Positions 63,240 to 64,000 of a stretch of 64,000 bases of DNA are shown piece by piece. The DNA comes from Casuarius casuarius (Eukaryota; Chordata; Aves; Casuariiformes; Casuariidae). Location of the stretch: NCBI GenBank assembly GCA_003342895.1, contig PTFA01000193.1, forward strand, positions 153,781 through 217,780, given 5' to 3'. Position 1 is the first letter of the stretch. The number at the start of each line of letters is the position of its first letter. A program made the translations under genes and the position numbers. Below the pieces are notes generated by a model, which had not been told where the DNA came from, ran no database searches, and worked only from the letters and a program-made list of their open reading frames with translations.

Positions 63240-64000
63240 CTTCCTGCCTTTACCGAAGGGCAGCGAGCTGCGAACGCGGCACCTTCGGAGCTGCCCGCCG
63301 GTCCCTTCCGGACCCAACGCTGAACAAAGCCATCGAGCCCCGACGAGCGCAGGTCAGGCCGTGCTTTCAAGCAGAAGTTCGCCCTCCGGCCTCTCCCCAC
63401 CTCCCTTCCAGGAGGCACCGGACACTCTGGGGTTATCGGGAAGGGATTTGAGCCACATTCGAGACAATTTGAGCGCAGATCCTGGCTCCCACGAGAGCAG
63501 CGGGACAGATGGTGGACGGCAGCTAGGTGCGTCCTGGGCAGGATCTCCGCCGTCTCCCAGCTTCGGGCAGGACCAGGCTTCCCGCGAGCCGGTCCCGGCA
63601 GCGGGGAGGGAAGCGGCGCCCCGCACTCACCCACCGCCGAGCGGGACCTCGACACCGCAGCGGGGGGAACGGGACCCGGCTGCCCGGGGCCTGCGCCCAG
63701 GAGCCGAAACGGAGACGCGGCGAGGAACGGGGCGGCCCCACGGCGCCCTGTCCCGCGTGGGGCCCTGCCAGCACCCACGGGTGCCCGGGGGGCCCGGCCC
63801 GAGTGGGGCCCGGCCAGCACCACCCAGGGCGCCGGGCCACATCCTGCCCCAGCAGGGGCGACCCAGCACCCCCATGTCCGGAGCTGGCCCGTCCCGAGTG
63901 GGGCCCCGCCAGCACCCGCTGGTGTCCAGGGCCGGGCCCGGTCCCGAGTGGGGCCCAGCGCCCTCCCGCGCCGGGGAGCCCCGCGGCCCCAGCGCCCCCC
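63240..64000. promoter_or_regulatory. Very GC-rich CpG island at the right edge, possible SMARCD2 promoter/first exon
   Basis: From about 63.24 kb to the end the sequence is extremely GC- and CpG-rich. On the minus strand a consensus donor GTGAGTGCGG begins at 63631, so a GC-rich first exon on the SMARCD2 strand may end there. A phase-compatible frame exists on that strand, but its residues do not resemble the known SMARCD2 N-terminus, so it may be 5' UTR, an unrelated gene's exon or chance. Confidence 0.4.
63757..63982 (+). repeat. GC-rich imperfect minisatellite
   Basis: The motif gtggggcccngccagcacc recurs at 63757, 63803 and 63898, with a shorter copy (gtggggcccagc) at 63948. Units are about 46, 95 and 50 bases long and each ends in a cccga-like junction. 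The unit lengths vary, so this is an irregular tandem array within the CpG island. Confidence 0.7.

Noticed and set aside
63523..63915. Minus-strand frame ending at the 63631 donor in the phase required by SMARCD2
   Set aside because: Its residues come mainly from the minisatellite and do not resemble the glycine/proline-rich SMARCD2 N-terminus; kept only as a possible first-exon location.

Overview
This is vertebrate nuclear DNA, not microbial. Five protein-coding genes with canonical GT-AG introns can be assembled. Their proteins closely resemble vertebrate orthologues: PSMC5 comes out at 406 aa, the human length; PRR29 at 189 aa; FTSJ3 at 832 aa. The window is GC-rich and compact, with one CR1-like LINE fragment at the left edge and a few worn MIR-like SINE fragments. 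This fits a sauropsid (bird, crocodilian or turtle), probably a small GC-rich chromosome. I cannot fix the species from sequence alone.

Layout: 1-14.0 kb is mostly non-coding. It holds a CR1 fragment, a perfect 14-bp inverted repeat, a pyrimidine tract, a possible orphan signal-peptide exon on the minus strand (5.68-5.75 kb) and an AT-rich block near 8 kb that looks like a conserved regulatory element. PRR29 (+) covers 14.0-20.0 kb. An AGPAT1/2-type lysophosphatidic acid acyltransferase (+) has its coding exons between 23.84 and 28.60 kb. From 30.1 to 31.0 kb lie frameshifted, partly colinear pieces resembling the C-terminal half of an alpha-2-macroglobulin-family gene. FTSJ3 (-) occupies 31.7-38.7 kb and shares a CpG-rich divergent promoter region with PSMC5 (+, 39.6-44.2 kb). 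PSMC5 converges tail-to-tail on SMARCD2 (-, 44.3-52.7 kb), whose first coding exon I could not place. The last 11 kb is non-coding sequence ending in a very GC-rich, minisatellite-bearing CpG island that may be the SMARCD2 promoter.

FTSJ3 (rRNA 2'-O-methyltransferase, ribosome biogenesis), PSMC5 (26S proteasome ATPase Rpt6) and SMARCD2 (BAF60B chromatin remodelling subunit) are also adjacent on human 17q23, in the same relative orientation. They are housekeeping or near-housekeeping neighbours, not a pathway. PRR29 also maps to 17q23 in human but lies on the other side of SMARCD2, so the block has been rearranged relative to mammals. The AGPAT-like gene and the macroglobulin-like relic are not part of the human 17q23 neighbourhood as I know it; they are the most unusual contents.
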